DNA from: Dehalococcoidia bacterium
Lineage (GTDB): Bacteria; Chloroflexota; Dehalococcoidia; Dehalococcoidales; Fen-1064
Direction of reading: 5' to 3'
NCBI GenBank assembly: GCA_003153955.1
Contig: PMCB01000031.1
Span: forward strand, 17,235-37,772
DNA: 20,538 nt
Positions 20,006 to 20,538 of the stretch are shown here, piece after piece (position 1 is the first letter of the stretch; every line of letters begins with the position of its first letter). Under the pieces are notes generated by a model that saw only the letters and a list, made by a program, of their open reading frames with translations, did not search any database and was not told where the DNA came from. Both the position numbers and the translations under genes were made by a program.

Positions 20006-20538
20006 CCGGCGCAGGCGGTTCACCGCTTCGTTCTTTTCATTGATGCCCAATAAACTCCTGTTTACCGCTTTTGCCAGGTATTCGATGGATTTGTCATATG
20101 TCTCACGGTCGACCGGATAAGGAAACCCGTCTTTGCCGCCGTGTGCAAAACTGTAGCGGGCCGGGTCGCGGTAACTCGGCGCCACGCCGTAGACCAGTTC
20201 GGAAATCAGGCTCAACGCGCGCAAAGTCTTCGCCCCGACGCCGGGTAAACCCAGCAGCCGCTCAAAGTCTTCCGGCTGCCGTTCATAAACGCTGAGCAGG
20301 ATTTTGTTCAAACTGTCCGGGTGGATGTCACTGACATCGATGGGATGGTGCGCAGGCAAACTCAACGTGGTGATTTTCTTTAGTTCGGACAGTAATTTAT
20401 CCGGGTTAGTTTCGTTGGCGATGTCGGTGATGGTGGCCCGTGCGGAATCACTTTCGCCTGCCACCAGGTTCAATGCTGCGCCGCGCGCTTCTGAAAGAAT
20501 GGCCGAATGCGGCTCGTTGACGAAATCGGTGACGGATT
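19991..20538 (-). CDS. DUF763 protein, C-terminal part (runs off right edge)
   Basis: About 181 C-terminal residues are visible; the frame is open to the window edge, where it reads TDFVNEPHSAILSEARG, a conserved DUF763 segment. A helix-hairpin-helix-like stretch, LLGLPGVGAKTLRALSLI, suggests nucleic acid binding, and YRDPARYSFAHGGKDGFPYP is typical of the family. DUF763 proteins are usually about 370 residues and have no settled function. A TTG at 20473 could be mistaken for a start but the homology continues beyond it. The gene converges on the Lit-like gene with a 15-bp overlap. Confidence 0.88.
   Translation of the reverse strand, partial: SVTDFVNEPHSAILSEARGAALNLVAGESDSARATITDIANETNPDKLLSELKKITTLSLPAHHPIDVSDIHPDSLNKILLSVYERQPEDFERLLGLPGVGAKTLRALSLISELVYGVAPSYRDPARYSFAHGGKDGFPYPVDRETYDKSIEYLAKAVNRSLLGINEKNEAVNRLRRLGLE

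Noticed and set aside
1..20538. CRISPR array, tRNA, rRNA or integrase-linked mobile island
   Set aside because: No spaced direct repeats, tRNA cloverleaf, rRNA-like stretch, transposase or integrase was seen while reading both strands.

Overview
The window reads as a chromosomal segment of a bacterium of moderate GC, densely packed with metabolic and housekeeping genes. I saw no rRNA or tRNA gene, CRISPR array, transposase or phage gene. The gene content fits an uncultured Chloroflexota, most likely Dehalococcoidia: paired family-5 solute-binding proteins, a CoA-binding acyl-CoA synthetase subunit without its ATP-grasp half, a crotonase/CoA-transferase cluster, late menaquinone genes, and DUF1461 and DUF763 proteins. 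That assignment is inferred from gene content; no marker phylogeny could be run.

Layout. Positions 1-2521 (minus) hold two tandem paralogous peptide-type ABC solute-binding proteins, the second running off the left edge. A 149-bp hairpin-rich repeat follows. Positions 2885-3785 (minus) carry an ECF sigma factor overlapping a small single-pass membrane protein that is probably its anti-sigma factor. Positions 3863-5214 (minus) hold two tandem, partly homogenised HAD hydrolases. Positions 5443-8878 (minus) form a likely operon gatB-secG-menA-menG with a strong, apparently leaderless promoter. A divergent small membrane protein gene starts at 9019. Positions 9447-12480 (plus) hold two crotonases and the two subunits of a 3-oxoacid-type CoA transferase, closed by a good terminator.

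Positions 12546-13661 are AT-rich and nearly gene-free. They contain a second hairpin repeat, a promoter bracketed by two identical 10-bp palindromes, a candidate small RNA ending at its own terminator, and one doubtful small ORF. A cupin gene (13662-14060, plus) then converges on rpsU-yqeY (minus), whose terminator lies inside the cupin coding sequence. A 32-residue membrane protein gene, too small for routine calling, lies upstream of rpsU. It is followed by a canonical HAD phosphatase with a leaderless-type promoter, a Cys-rich FAD-dependent dehydrogenase, a second copy of the 149-bp repeat, the CoA-binding acyl-CoA synthetase subunit, a Lit-like (DUF1461) membrane protein, and the C-terminal part of a DUF763 protein at the right edge.

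Functionally, the crotonases, CoA transferase and acyl-CoA synthetase subunit point to activation and beta-oxidation-type handling of organic acids. MenA and MenG make the respiratory quinone, and GatB, YqeY and S21 belong to translation. The most novel material is non-coding: the twin-palindrome promoter with its candidate small RNA, two families of hairpin repeats whose stems are kept although their sequences differ, and recurrent leaderless promoters.
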